Shown: positions 14,836 through 27,690, numbered from the stretch's first letter. The stretch: DNA of 64,000 nucleotides from Brachypodius melanocephalos (GCA_013398615.1 VZSR01001685.1:29847556-29911555); one strand, 5' to 3'. A program made the numbers and translations. The notes: generated from the sequence alone by a model not told the origin.

Positions 14836-14864
14836 AAAAAAAACCCAAACAAAAAAAAAAAAAA
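14836..14864. repeat. A-rich low-complexity tract
   Basis: Two A runs separated by CCC and C (A8, CCC, A3, C, A14). This is simple sequence with no recognisable retroposon attached. Confidence 0.85.
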
Positions 14865-15884
14865 GAGGGCCTCTCATGGCTATATTACTATGTCACTATG
14901 TAATAGACTCTGTCTACATACAATTTAAAAAAAATCCCAGGTTGTTTAACCTTGCTTAAATCATGACAGCAAATGAGGTTAATTTAAATTAACTGCATAC
15001 TGCTATAAATTAGTAAATAAGACAGTCAATTAACCAAATTAAATCTTATTGGAAATTGGCTGCTGCCATCTGGAAATTTTTTATTAGACTTTATAGCTGG
15101 CATGACCTTTAGAGTGCAACTGGCAGGATTTTTTTGTTTCTGTAAGAAATGCTTGACTTAGAAGAATGAAATATTTGTAAAATATTTTTAGTATTCCTGT
15201 ACTTGATGAATAATTGTAGTGGAATATAAAATATTCCTGTCAGTGAAGAGGTAGCTGAATAGGTATGGAGTTTCTAACTGAAAATCTGAGTTACTTGTCT
15301 ATGTGCTGATGGGCTGGAATCTGTTTTTCTGTGGTTGTTTTTTTTCTCTCTTGTGTTAATGATAGAGTCTTCTAAAACACTAAAATCTATTACAGTAAGA
15401 CTGGCCTTTATCAGTCAATCTCTAAGGTGCTTAATTTTTTAAAAATTTCTCACCCTTTAAAATGTCCCGAAAAATCAAAGTCGTGGATACTGATGTTTTA
15501 AGATATCGCTTCTGTGGTACTAAAGCAATTCTCTCTATCAGCAGCTTCAAAGAGCATTATCTAGTTGTGTTGAATATGTGTGCATGTTTCCCTGCAGGAA
15601 AACAGCAGGGTGTTGCAGTCCTGGGGCACAACTTGCTTAGTGCTAGCTTGGGGGTGGCTGCACCCTGCTTTGTATGCCTAAGTTCAGGGCAGGTAAAATG
15701 TCTATGTTACTGCATGGCATCGCCCTTAGCAATGTCATGTTTATTTGATGCGAGTTTTGTAGCTCACTGACTTCGTACAGGCTGCTTAACCTGCTGCCTG
15801 TGTCAGTTCATAGACATGTACTTATGTTGAGGCAAAATCTTTTCCTGGTAGCCTTATTTCCACAGGGACTTTAGAGGCAAGTGA

Positions 15885-16064
15885 TGGACTGCCCAGGTAG
15901 GTTTACCAGAAACTTTGTAGAGTCTGCATCCTTTGAGATACACGTAAACCATCTGGACACGAACCCGGCCACCCACTGTAGCTGCCCCTGAATGAGCAGA
16001 GGGTGGTTTGGACATGACGATCTTAAGAGGTCAGTTCCAGCCTCAGAAACCCTGTGATTCTGTC
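15885..16064 (+). mobile_element. CR1 LINE 3'-end fragment, sense orientation
   Basis: The segment follows the order of the avian CR1 3' region. It begins with a GGACTGCCCAGG block, then TGTAGAGTCTGCATCC, then a CATCTGGACACG block, a GCAGAGGGTGGTTTGGACATG block, and ATGACGATCTTAAGAGGTC. It ends with CTGTGATTCTGT, a worn form of the octamer-like CR1 tail. The reverse-transcriptase reading frame is absent, so this is a typical 5'-truncated, dead copy. Divergence from the family pattern is obvious by eye, suggesting an old insertion. The assignment rests on remembered family structure, not on an alignment. Confidence 0.85.
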
Positions 16065-19000
16065 CTTGAATAACCCATGCTCATGGCCACACATTTGTTG
16101 TCTCAAAGTGCCTTCTCTCTCATAACAAAAGGTCACATTCTTCAACTCAATCAGGTGACAGATCCTCGCAAGGAAATATTTGCCAAACTCCCAAGCTGTG
16201 ACCTAAGCCCTGGCCTTTTGCCTGGCTCTTAGAAGCCCCTGGGATAAAATTATTTGCTCCAAGTCATAAACTGCCTTTCCCTCTGTCAAGAAATGTGCTA
16301 CATGACGCTTGACTAATGTGCAGCAAAGCTGTCACTGTACTGCACCCATATGCATGAACAGACGGGCTGAGGTGCCCAGATGCCACAGCACTGGTCGTAT
16401 GGCTCGGAACTTCTCTTAACTGGAGGAAGAGTTTTGGTTTTTTCAAGCAGAAGAGAACAGCAGAAATATACAAACACAAGAAGGGTGTTTTCCGGTTTGT
16501 GGTTTGTTGGTTTGGTTTCTTTTTTTTCCCCCCAGAGATCTGCTAGAACCAGTTTGGGAAGAGAAGGGATCTGGGGAGAAAGGGCACTATTGTGACACAG
16601 GTAACAAATCTTTGTATGGATACATATTTCAGTTTGTTTCATGTACAAGTTCTATCAAAGCTCAGGATAGTTTCACCACATTTAATGATTTAGCCTTATA
16701 TGATCAACAAATGTGCTTTTTTTAACTGTATTTATGGTGTTCTCTTATGCTGTGCTCACATCCCTAAAATAATTGCCATGCATTGCTTACTATAAAATCT
16801 CCAGCTTTCCATATTTAGAGAACTTGCTTGTATAAATCATGGTCAGTTTAACAATTATTTTGAATGTGTCAACTTACTGGGGAACTAAAAACCTGGGTTG
16901 AACTCAATTTTGATGATCGCTGAGATCCAGAGTGTAAAAGCGTCTAAACTGTTTTTCCTAACTGGGTCCTGCCAGTTTGGCAGCTGCTGACAACAGGTAG
17001 AATTCATGACACAGACCTTGGAAATGGATCTGCTACCAGAAGTGTGTCCTGGGGGATTTTTACACCATGTTGAGAGAAATGAAGAGCTCCACTGTAAAAA
17101 AATTTATGCTCTCCTGTAGGGCAACAAGGGTCTGAATGATCAGAGAGAGAAAATCTGCTGGAAGGCTTTCATGTGATCTGTTCTACAAGGAGGCAAGGGT
17201 ATGCTAGAACATCTTCGATCCTTAAGTATCTATTTTTTCCTCCAGTTCCACATGGTTGTCGGTATATTGAAACAGAAACTTGGTCTGGAGGCACTTACAG
17301 TGCTGAAGTGTCCTAACTTCTTAGAAGTATATTACTTCTTAGAGTGGAAAGACTCAGACTTCTGCTAAAGCTTCAGAGGTCAGATTTGTCTGACCTTTTT
17401 AATTGAGAGGCTCATTATCTAGGGAGCCTTCCAGAGTGAAATAATGTGGAAAAAAAGCTGCATACAGCTGGATACACCACTACAGATAGTGCTGGAAAAG
17501 TTTGTTTGAAATGAGGTAGGGATCCATTTCCTTGCGTGCATTACATAATATGAAAGCTTAAATACTGAGTGCCTGATACATTCGTTCAGGGAGATCCTTG
17601 GGAATACTGTTTCTGAGGGCTGGCTAAAGGCATGCTGCCTCAATCACAAGGCAGAGTGGGGTGATGAGATTCTAAGCTTAATACATGTTCTGCTTTTTCC
17701 AATCTTATGGTATTGCTTTTACACCAGTTTTCCAGTGCATGTTCTCACAATATAATTTTGTATTTATTTTAAAATTTAGGGTGGTGGGGGTTTTGTAACT
17801 GTTTTCACAACCAAATTTTTGTTTCATTGAATTCCAGATAATAATTTCTATTTTTGATAGGTATCAGAGAAGCTCTATAATTGTGCTAAACCACTGAAAA
17901 TACTGATTTGAAATAATACTAATTTATACCACTTTTTTGCCAGTGTCTACTGTATTAACATGAAAACTAGGTATCAAATTTATTCTCTTCCACACTCCAT
18001 ACTGGACTAAAATATTAGCTATTTTCTTGCAAAGGCATGCTTCAGTACATAAATAACACTACATTAAGGGTAGTGTGAAATTATACTTACTGTGATTATA
18101 GTGAAATACAACATATATCAGAAAGGTGCATCCAAAGCTTATAAATTCTTACTGCAATTACCTCTGCCAGGGGCTTCTAATTTCTCTTGGTCTCAAATTT
18201 TACCATTTGTTTGTTTCGAAGTGTAACAGTACTTCTGCTTGCTTCAGAATTTTGCCTAATCACCCGATCTGATAGATCTGTGGAACTAAATATATTTGTA
18301 CATTGACTTCCGTTGCTGTTGGGAGAGTTAGAAAGCAGTAAATAGATTATCTGTCTCTTCAGCTCTACTGGTGCTTTGTAGTCCCTATGACGCTGTACCA
18401 GAGCTGAAGAATATTAAGCTACCTGACAGTCATTAAATCCTAAAAGCTGAATATTTGCATAAATATGGTGTATTAAATATTTGACTTTAGTTGATCCTAT
18501 ATGAGCTTCACCCTCATTCTTATTACTAAATTCAACTAATATTAAGTTTTAATGTATTTATTTAAAATATATGCATCATAGAAGATTTTCTAGCAAGAGC
18601 TGGGGTTTGAGCATGAATATGTGCTGAGCACAGTGCCCAGTACATTCAGTGCAAACTGTCCCTTGCTATTGGAATTGAGCTTCTCAGCTGAGCTGATTGG
18701 AAATCTCTGTGCTGTTCAAGCACCTTCAAGTTACATCTTTAACAAATAGTTATGCTTCAGTGAAAAAATGTATGAAGTCATTCAGACTTTTAACCTTCTA
18801 AAGTATAACATTCCAACCTTATGAGTATTTCTTTGAACACATTCAGTAGTACATTGCTATAATGGACAAATTTTTTGTTGTCTTCCTCTTTTCTATCTTT
18901 TTCTGTCGATATTAATCATAAAGTTGCAGTTTCTGTGTTGCAAACAGTTCAGTGTGAAAACAAAAATAGAATAATTTACTGGCTTGGGCTTTTTCTTTGT

Positions 19001-21263
19001 CAGCAGTGTGGAAACCAAAGCCTGTTTATTGGAATAGGTATAGAATGACTTTTAATGTGAGTGGGAGCTCTTTGGTTTTTCAAAGGAAATCCTGTGACTA
19101 CTTTCTACAGGAGGCAGTCCCTGAATCATCTTTTTCTACAGAGCTGCGAGTCCTCCCCTTTAGTCAAGGAAGAGATTATAAACCCTTTGGCATCCTGGGC
19201 TAGTTATCAGCAAAAGATGATGACATGTATCTCATGAGGCTTTCACACACTGTTTTAGTGTTATGCTATAGCAAGTGTTATAGAAATCTTCCAGTGGGGT
19301 TAAAAATTGCCATCTTCCATGGTGTGATGGGGAAAATTCATTGGAAGTGCAAACTATATTTTCATTAGGAAGAACTCAGTGGATTTTTTATTCTCTAAAA
19401 TTAGACTTTGCTTGCTTTGACTTCTGAAAAAGAAGAAGAAAATTAAGAAGAAAAATAACCTGCCAATGTTGAATGTGTCTATCTGGGAAAAGATCTGAAA
19501 ATGAGAAGTAAGGTCATCTATGAAAATGTTTGTGTAGCCAAGACAATCTTACTGATAATTATACTCTATAGGACACTAAAAATAATATGAAAATTAGTCC
19601 ATTTTCTCCTGTATTCAAGTGGAACTTTATTCAAGGAAAAGTGGTTACATAATTTAGCTTTTTTGTATTACATGATGTTTCAGAATAGCTTACTCAATAT
19701 ACAGAACTCTTTCTTATAAATAAAGAATAATTTCTTTCTTATTTAGCAATAAGATACATTAGGTAAGCTACTGAAGGTAGGGGGAAAAATAGGACCATTT
19801 TAGATATTAATGAGGACAAATATAATTTCTAAAGCTACTTAATTATCACTTAATAGTCTTTGAGAGACTAATCTAACCTTTCTTCTAGATATCAGAATTG
19901 CAAATACCTAGTCTGAGATAATTGAAGGTTAAAATGAGTGCTATGAGTGGCACTTTAAGTATAGGGTGAAATAATCTGTTGTTTAGAGTGTTCTTTGGCA
20001 TTTAAATTTTTCAAAACCTTTGTATTTTATGCCTGTTATTATCTCACTATAGCTTTTCCTGTGAGCTCTTTTCTGGCTGAAGTTGTATGAAGTGGAACGG
20101 GCATGTTTTGATAAGTAACCCTTGTGCCATATCTGTATCTCAGTGTGGTACACAGCAAGTTTTGCTTTCTTCCCATATTGTAATTTGTTTGTCATAAACT
20201 TCATGAAATATCAAGGGAGACTATTACAGTTGACAGACACAAGTGCTGCACCACTGACTTAAATGGATTTGTGCTTGCCTACATCCATCATAAGTTTGGT
20301 TGTCTTCCAAAATATTTTTTTCTTTTGGAAATGGCAATTTCAGCCTGTTCCGCTGGTAATGTTGCTGAATTAATGGTGATATTATGCAGTGAAATGTAAC
20401 CGGTCAAATTATGCCAATTGTTTCTTTCATTACCTGACCTTGTTTTTGTTTATATTTCAATGCTTCTGTTTTAGGAAAAAATTGGGGCAGGGGGAGGGGG
20501 GGTTGAAAGTAATTTGAATAGAGAAAAAAATCAAAACTTTCTGTTTTAATAGTGTTACCCAGCTGTCATTTCTATGTTGACATCCATAAACACTGTGGCT
20601 CCAAACATTTTACTAGCTAGTCATTTCAACAATGTTGTTTCCCTGTGCTGCATCCGATCATGATATCATTCCTCCCTGTTTATTTCCCATTTGTGTGAAA
20701 TGCCTCACTCCTTCTTCCAGGTGACTCCTGATGTCAGCATCCCACTACATATTTCAGCAAGCCCTCCTTTTTTGGGCACCATCCCTCATGTTTTTGTACG
20801 TGCCCGTTGGGCTACTTTATGAATGCCTTGAAATTCCTCCTTCCCTGCCCTTTGCTGGGATGCCTGCAGGGATGGTGCTGACAGTCAGGCTGGTGATGTG
20901 CTGTGACCACAGCCAATATGGTCCTACTGCTCTCTTGCGTGTCCCTGTCTGCATCCATCTGTTCTCCCTCCTCCTGCTTCCAGGATCTGTGTTACTGCTG
21001 TTTGTGGGGGAATGGAGGAGAACTGAAGCAACTCAGCATTAGCTAATGAGGACACAGGGAGCTGGGAGCTCAGCATGGGACAGCTCACTGGGCCCTGGGT
21101 GCAGCACACTCCTGGTTCTCCATGGCTGTAGGAGCAGACACTCCTCACCAGCTGTCCTTCCTACCCGTCTATGTGGAGATCCTGCTCCATGGCCATGGTC
21201 CCATCCTGAACCTGACCCTCTTCAGGTAACTCTCACACAGCTTTAAGAACCTAACTTTTATGA
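16065..21263. other. Non-coding DNA between the CR1 fragment and the first LTR
   Basis: No supportable gene. Open frames around 16.3-16.7 kb overlap on both strands and include a T/C-rich run near 16520-16533, and none resembles a known protein. From about 20.73 to 21.24 kb the sequence is clearly less AT-rich than its surroundings, with open frames on both strands, but I recognise neither an exon nor a repeat there. Confidence 0.7.
20484..20502 (+). other. G-quadruplex-type G cluster
   Basis: Runs of 4, 5 and 7 G are separated by CA and A on the plus strand. Because the last run of seven can supply two G-triplets, the stretch satisfies the usual four-run quadruplex pattern with very short loops. 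There is no gene nearby to tie it to, so a regulatory role is not claimed. Confidence 0.75.
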
Positions 21264-21268
21264 GACAG
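21264..21268. repeat. Target-site duplication, left copy (GACAG)
   Basis: GACAG immediately precedes the TG end of the LTR and recurs at 21913-21917 immediately after its CA end. Five bases fits an ERVL-type or some ERV1-type integrations rather than the six bases usual for ERVK. Confidence 0.7.
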
Positions 21269-21345
21269 TGTTGTGGTTTGAAAGCAAAACAAGTGAGAGG
21301 CTCCAAGTCAGAAATACAATTTAATAAGAAGAAAGGAAAAAGAGA

Positions 21346-21366
21346 GTAAAATAAAATAAAATAAAT
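21346..21366. repeat. (AAAAT)n run inside the LTR
   Basis: About four TAAAA-type pentamer units on the plus strand, giving T-rich sequence in the LTR's own orientation shortly upstream of its ATTAAA signal. Confidence 0.8.
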
Positions 21367-21688
21367 GCAATAATACCGAAAGACCACTGACAGGGTCAGA
21401 ATACAACCTGAGGAGGGTGATGGAAGCAGTCCAGATGAGGTGGTCTTCCTGGAGCAGTGACCCCGTAGAAAGGTCTGGTAGCTCTGACCCTCTGGGAAGT
21501 CCAGTGGGCAAGAACTGCTGTACTGTCCCAAACTCCAGATTATATTCAGGTGAAAATGCTTGGCTCCTCCCCCTGGGCGGAGCATCTCACAGTGGAATGA
21601 TGAGTTGTACAGAAGGGTCCTGAATATCACACATTAACTCCCAGAGGGAGTTATCTATAAGTCGTTAACAGAAGATAAGGAGAGGGGG

Positions 21689-21819
21689 GTGTTTGATAAG
21701 CCATTAAGAGAAGATGGCCCAGAGGGAGGGGTGGTGTTTGATAAGCCATTAACAGATGGCCCAGAGGGAGGGGTGGTGTTTGATAAGCCATTAACAGAAG
21801 ATGGCCCAGAGGGAGGGGG
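21689..21819 (-). repeat. LTR-internal minisatellite, three units of 42-45 bp
   Basis: Three head-to-tail units (21689-21733, 21734-21775, 21776-21819) share GTGTTTGATAAGCCATTAA, then AGATGGCCCAGAGGGAGGGG. The middle unit lacks three bases, and a more diverged partial unit lies just upstream (about 21651-21688). The reverse strand stays open through the array because the unit differences are multiples of three or fall outside it, giving a Pro/Ser/Asn-rich repetitive frame that is not a gene. Confidence 0.9.
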
Positions 21820-21912
21820 CCTGGGAAAACACTGCTCCAACAATTGGATTCAATGATTCATGAAGATGGTGATAGAATACTTTGTGCTAATCCTATACAA
21901 CAACCCAGGACA

Positions 21913-21917
21913 GACAG
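21913..21917. repeat. Target-site duplication, right copy (GACAG)
   Basis: Second copy of GACAG, directly after the LTR's terminal CA. A third GACAG-like overlap just inside the element leaves one base of ambiguity in the boundary. Confidence 0.65.
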
Positions 21918-24900
21918 TCACCTGAAATACAGTAAGTGGTGGAGAAAGCAGAAGGGAATATATTTTTTCTTATTGTTAAATTACTCCTAAATTTCTGATA
22001 AATAACACAGAGATACACAAAGTGAAAAGGACACACAGCTTCAGTATATATTACATTGAAATCAGATGTTTTCAAATCCATGCTAGCAATGTCAATTAAA
22101 TATTGAAAAGATCAACACAACGTGTTGGTGCTGAAAAATAGTATCTCAGTAGATGACTAAAGATGATTTCACTAAATCAGCAACATAACAAAATTGTCGA
22201 TATTGTAAAAAGTTGTGCACGAATATAAACAGAATAAATATTAAATAGATGATACAACAGAAAGGTCCTCAACCACTTGAGACATCCTGAGGGCAGGATG
22301 TCTTATCTGTAACTTCAGCATAATTGAGTCTGCTCTGTGAGCATTTACTAGTCGTGTTTATTGCCTCATAATTTCAGACTACCAAGTAATCCTGTATGTT
22401 CTTGGAATTTAGGTGTTTAGGTGTTTTTACCTGCAAATAGGAGCCCTAAACATCCATTTAATATCTGTACAATGTGTATTTATTTTCAAGATTTGAGGAC
22501 TAGATATTTTAAAGCCACAGAATTTATATGACTCTCCTTAATCCCACAAGCAGTTAATTTTGGATAGACAGAATTTAGAGAATTTCAGTTTCAGAGGACT
22601 GGATTCAAAGCTTTCTAAAGATTCAGTTGGATTATATTTTGTTCGTAAGGTTTTGAAAATATTGTGAAATTTTTATTTAACTTAGTTTCTATAAAAGGAA
22701 GATTTTTATCTGAAAATTATGTTTGACCTTCAGAGTAATTTCACCCAATATTGGCCAATTTCTTTTTATAGATTTTTTTATTTATAGGTGACAAAAAGTA
22801 ATTTCTAGTGTTATAGACAGATAGCTTTGGGGTTTTCAGGAAAGAGTAAAATACTGTTAATTCCAAGATTAAACAAAATTTACACACAAAAGTAACCAAA
22901 GCTCCCCAAAACAGCCCCTTCCCCAAATTCCTTACTTGAGTGTAATTAAATATCCTTGGTCTTCTCTGGTGAGGATTAGAATAATTTTCCCTTTTGTATA
23001 ATTCTGAGGTCCTCTGATGGTGGTGTGACAACTATCTCAAGTAGGAATGAAGTTGCAGTCAAGTTGTTTCAAATGAGAGCTAAGCAAAACAATAGAAAAA
23101 AAAGTTCTATAGAAATACAAAAATACAAAATTACAAAATATCTGGACAACTGAAGTGTTACATAAATTCAACATGTAAGGCTTCTTGGCATAAACTGTAA
23201 GAGGGATCTATTTTAAGATCGTTATTCTGAAATCTGAATGTTACTGCCACTCGTGTTATTATCAGTTAGTAGCTTGTGGCATGTATATGGTGGTAGCATC
23301 ATTAGAGATAATAATAGTGAAGGCTCTTACACAATACTTGCAGTTCTGCAGTGCTAACCTCTGATTCAACTGGGCCAAGAAAATGTACCTAACAGAGCTG
23401 AGCATTCTGCCAAGGAAAACAAAGCCCACTGATGTGTAGGGTTATGGGCCTTTGCCTTAATCTGGCAGCAATATTGTCAATACTGATGTATCAGTGTCCA
23501 CAGTTGCTTTTTAAAATAAAAATTTAGAAAAGTGATGATAGTTAGTGCTGCAAAACATCAAGCTCTTAAAATAAAAGCAAATTTTGAATGACTTCTCCAA
23601 TCCCTTTTTTTCAGTAGAATGTGGAGGTTTCTCTTATTAGTTGCAGGGCTTTTGGTGGGAAAAAAATGTTAGGAGGAAGATTAGAGCACTAATAACAAGG
23701 AGGAGAACTGAATATGCCTGAATACAGATGTAGGTACTTTCTAGGAATTCTTATTAAATAGAAACTATTACTGGGGTTAGAGACATAACTCACTATAGCC
23801 AGTAGTTTAAAATGGAGAAGTCTCTCTAAAACTGAGGTGGTGGAAGGAGCAGTGTCAGTAGAGCAAATATTGTGACTTGTAAAAAGATTCTTCTCAGATA
23901 GTCCCTGCTTGCCCATCACTCAGTCCTTGTCTCAGAACAAGTATAAGCAAGAGGTTATTTTTCAAGGGATAATACATCCTGGTGTTTAGCCAATTTCACT
24001 GTCACATTGGGAATACTTATTTACACTTTTCATCTTATCTCTTCTGCACTTTAATTAGCAAACATAAACTTCAACAGTTTGTAATAGTAGCCTTTATCAC
24101 CTATTTTTGTACTCAGTCTCTCTCACTTTTTAAAATATTTTCCCCTAGCAAGTACACAAAAAACTTGCATAAAGTAGTCTATAAAGACTGTTTCTAAGAA
24201 ATGGCTAGAAATATCAGTAACAGCTCCAGCTATTAATACTTATTATGTGGTAATTTCAAAATGAATTTTTGGCATATTGGACACATGTAAATATGGAAAC
24301 ATGAAATTAAGAGCAAGATTTTAAAAATCTGTTAATGCATTTGGTTTTCTTTTAAACAAAAGGAATTTTTTGAGATAAATAGCTGTACTTAAACTTCAGA
24401 AAATTAATCAATACTTTGCTGAGGCCAGATAGTCCAGTAAACTTGTCTCCTCTTTTCTGATACTTACCAATAATCTACAGAAGTGGTTTATAATGAGACA
24501 TTATAAAATTAAAATGTTAAACACACATTTCCATTTTAATTTTTCTTTTTTCCTTACAAGAAAACGTAACATCTTACAAGATTTTCTTGATTTTAAGGGC
24601 CACCAAGATCCATTTGAGTTTTTCCACTGGGTTCTGTCAAATTTCAGATGGTTTTGCATATTTAATTATTGTGAGAAGTAACATTTTTTGCCAACTTAGT
24701 CATGTTGAGGATATAAGCATATAGTATTATTATGATTTTAAATACAATACTTATTTGCATAATATAATGCAAACTGTATTAGTCTAAGACTGAAAAACGT
24801 CATCTACAATGTCTGAATGAAAAAGCAGGCGGCACATTTCTGAATGAGTATATTCAGTTATGTTTTGTTATCACGCTTTTTCTGAAGAAACACATGCCTA

Positions 24901-25001
24901 GAAAAACAGTATTTTAAGGGAACTTGAGAAACTTCTCAAGGTGATCATGACAGAAAAAAAATGCCCACTTTCAAATGGCCACTCCTTCCTAAAAGCATTC
25001 C

Positions 25002-25042
25002 TGTGAGTGGAAATTTGCACTCACACTACTTGTGAGTGGAAA
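25002..25042. repeat. Clustered direct and inverted copies of TGTGAGTG
   Basis: TGTGAGTGGAAA occurs at 25002-25013 and again at 25031-25042. Between them the reverse complement CACTCACA (25018-25025) pairs with the second copy across a five-base loop. This could be chance, a worn repeat or a cluster of protein-binding sites, and nothing around it decides which. Confidence 0.7.
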
Positions 25043-25524
25043 AGTTCAATTTAAAACAGGGAACGTGGTCAGTTCTGGAAGGGACGCACCTGAGTAAAAG
25101 ATTGGGAAGAACTGGCCAGCTGCTGCAGTCCAAGGTGTCTCTGACAGATCAGGGCAGCTCTAAAACAGCACAGTCTCTTAGCACTGACAGCTCCATTGAA
25201 GCTCCACAACTGAACAGGTCTTCAGCTGATGCAGGATTTGTCATAGTGCCATGGCTAAAGATTTGCCTTTAGAATTTCTGATGTGTCAAACCCCCACATT
25301 ACTAATATTTGTTCTCTCTTGACATTTGTCATTCTCATGAATATTTTTGTTAATGCCTCTATCTCTTTCTGCTTTTGTTGGACTCATGATGATACCTTAG
25401 ATGGTGCTTTACTGATGCAAACAGCTTAAACTTGTTTAAAGTTTGTGCTTATGCACTTCTTGTGCATGAAGAACTCTTCACAGATTATATTAACAGATAA
25501 GTAAGTACTCTTACCAACACCGAG

Positions 25525-25592
25525 TTTTTGGGTGGTTTGTTGTTGTTGTTGTTGTTTTGGGGTTTTTTTCTTTGTTTGTTTTTTTGTTTTTT
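25525..25592. repeat. T/G-rich low complexity with (GTT)n core
   Basis: A plus-strand G+T stretch with five or so TTG units (about 25538-25556) followed by T runs broken by single G or C. It is a smaller example of the G/T tracts at 29.9 and 30.7 kb. Confidence 0.85.
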
Positions 25593-27690
25593 ACTTGGAC
25601 CTCATACCTAGTAACATTTTAGGTTTGGATTTTCCAGCAGTATACATTCTACTGCTTCTGGCCTGTATTGATTTCAATTGGGTAACTGTTGTACAATATA
25701 ACTATGTATTCAGAATATATTCAGGCATGTGAATAGTAAAACAATTCAGTAATCATGAAAAAGCTTTAATTTAGGGAAAAAATGCTGTGGTCTTGCCTCT
25801 CATCTTGTTGTGATTTTGTTATTAAGTGTTTGAGAAGGTCTTCAAAACTATAGATAAAAATGAGTATCAGTTTGCTAATAGCTTGCAATACTTTTCTATA
25901 GAACATTAATATGTTAACAGTAGAACTTAATTCTAAATCAATTTTGTTTTTTAGTGAAGAATAGGTTAAAGGAGAGATGAAAAGGATTTGATACACTTGA
26001 AGGAAAAATGACTGTTCAGTATGTGTAATACTTGGCCTGACTTCCCACACAACAACTTTGCCAACATTACAACTGAGAAGAAGGTGCTTTAGTATTCAAA
26101 AGTTGAGGTGTCAACCAGGACAGTCCTGGTCTGGATTTGGGAAGTCAAGGAGGGAACATAGGAAGTTCACTTGCCACAAGTTTTTTGCAAAAGACATCAT
26201 AATAAACCAGTGACTGACAGAGGGAAGGAATTTTTCCTTCTCCTCCTTTCTCCTTGCTTACTCCAAGGTCCAAATCACAAACATGGATCTGTACTAGTAC
26301 CTGAAAACACAAACTGTCTGGACACACAGCAAAAACTATCCTAATCCCACAATGATTTAGAAGGTCTAATCTTGGTGTACCATGGTATCTTGAAGAAAAA
26401 AATCTGTGCTTTTGGGCACTATATTCATCCTTGAATGATTATCTTTGCTTACCCTAAATAATGACCTGCTATATTACACAGATTAGCAAAGTTTAAAACT
26501 TTGGAGCCAAAGCACTTACTAAAAGTCTGCCTAATTTAAGAGGCTTTAACTCAATCTTAAAAAAAACAAAATAAAGCAAGCAACAATTAACTAAATGCAC
26601 CCAGAGGTAACTCATAGGAATATTTTACAGGAAGCTGACAAAATATTTGTAAAATTTACATGTGTGGTAAATGTCTCTGAAACTTAGGGAGATATATTTT
26701 TTAAATTATTTATAAAAATAATTATTTGTAAGACATTTTTTCTCCAGAAAAAAATCCAAAGGATTATCTTAGGGCTCTTTGCATTACTTGAAAACACAGC
26801 AAAAATGATTCATGTGATGCCTGTGGAAAAAAGCTACTTCCTACAACTTGCCTTTCTTAATGGACTGTTACTGCAGCCATGTTCTCCAAGTGTCTGATCA
26901 CTGATGATTCAAAAATCTTAATTATAAAAAGTGTTAATTTTTTAATTGCAATTTTTAAAAGACTTGATGTAGATTGGCAGTTTACAAACTTGAAGTGACA
27001 GTTTCTGTATCACTTTCAGTACCGCCATGGATAATTGTGTTCCAATTAGTTATTTCCACAGAAGCGCCTGTGTCATTCATTTGGGAAGAATTCGCTTCTG
27101 CACATTGTCATTGAGAAAATGAAATTTGTTTTCATAAAGCTCTATCTTAAATAATAACAGGTAAGGGCCCTTGTATTCTGTCATGTTAAGTTGTTGTCTA
27201 AAAGAAATCCCTGGTCCTCCCTCCAATTCTTACAAACTTCTTTTTCCTTCCTTGGTACATTATTCAATAAATTACAGTAAAATTCTAATAGCAGAACTTC
27301 AAACTGAAGGATAGAGATTCTAATTTATTAATAATTTACTGAAGGTTTTGTGACTAGTCCTCTGCTCTAATTCATAAATTAAGAACACAAAATCCTAAGA
27401 AAAACATTAAGAGCATAATAAGCTAGTTTTATGATAAATTGAGAAATATGATAACATGAGTGTTATTTTATGTCTCATTTTACCTTAAAATACTTTTTGG
27501 CTCCAAATTCAAGGAAATATAGATATCCCAGTTTTCAATTCAGTACTCATTTGACTTATTATAATTTCAGATCTCTTCAGATCGCTTTTATGTAATACAA
27601 TGGAATTTACAAGATTTTCACATTAAGCTTTGAGTCAAACATGTGCAAGATGCACCACTCATTTTCAAAGCGGTTTGACCTTTCTGCAAC

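Larger units (their letters stand above)
1..15884. other. AT-rich non-coding DNA, no gene seen
   Basis: Long AT-rich stretch without a supportable gene. The open frames are short, occur on both strands, and show no recognisable domain or family motif. A few simple repeats inside it are listed separately. Nothing else here matches an interspersed repeat I know, although old, diverged repeats could be present unseen. Whether this is intergenic or intronic cannot be decided from the sequence. Confidence 0.75.
21269..21912 (-). mobile_element. Solo LTR of an endogenous retrovirus, minus orientation
   Basis: About 644 bp bounded by TG (TGTTGTGGTTTG) and CA (CAACCCAGGACA) and flanked by identical GACAG copies. 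Read on the minus strand the element starts TGTCCTGGGTTG, the same opening style as other songbird ERVL LTRs. In element orientation it carries an internal minisatellite, a GC box (GGGCGG on plus, 21575-21580), a TATA-like TATAAT (21539-21544) and an ATTAAA polyadenylation signal about 50 bp from the 3' end (21320-21325). There is no gag, pol or env on either side, so it is a solo LTR left by recombination. The intact duplication suggests it is not very old. An alternative right end at 21842 (CAACA) lacks a matching duplication. The family name is inferred. Confidence 0.8.
21918..27690. other. AT-rich non-coding DNA, no gene seen
   Basis: No supportable gene or RNA. The open frames are short and unrecognisable. 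Simple repeats and a small cluster of related octamers at 25.0 kb are noted separately. Otherwise I see nothing identifiable. Confidence 0.7.

Noticed and set aside
21169..21630. 153-codon open frame on the minus strand
   Set aside because: Most of it runs through the non-coding LTR, and it has no resemblance to a retroviral protein.
21655..21843. Proline/serine-rich repetitive open frame on the minus strand
   Set aside because: It is the LTR's internal minisatellite read in a frame that happens to stay open.
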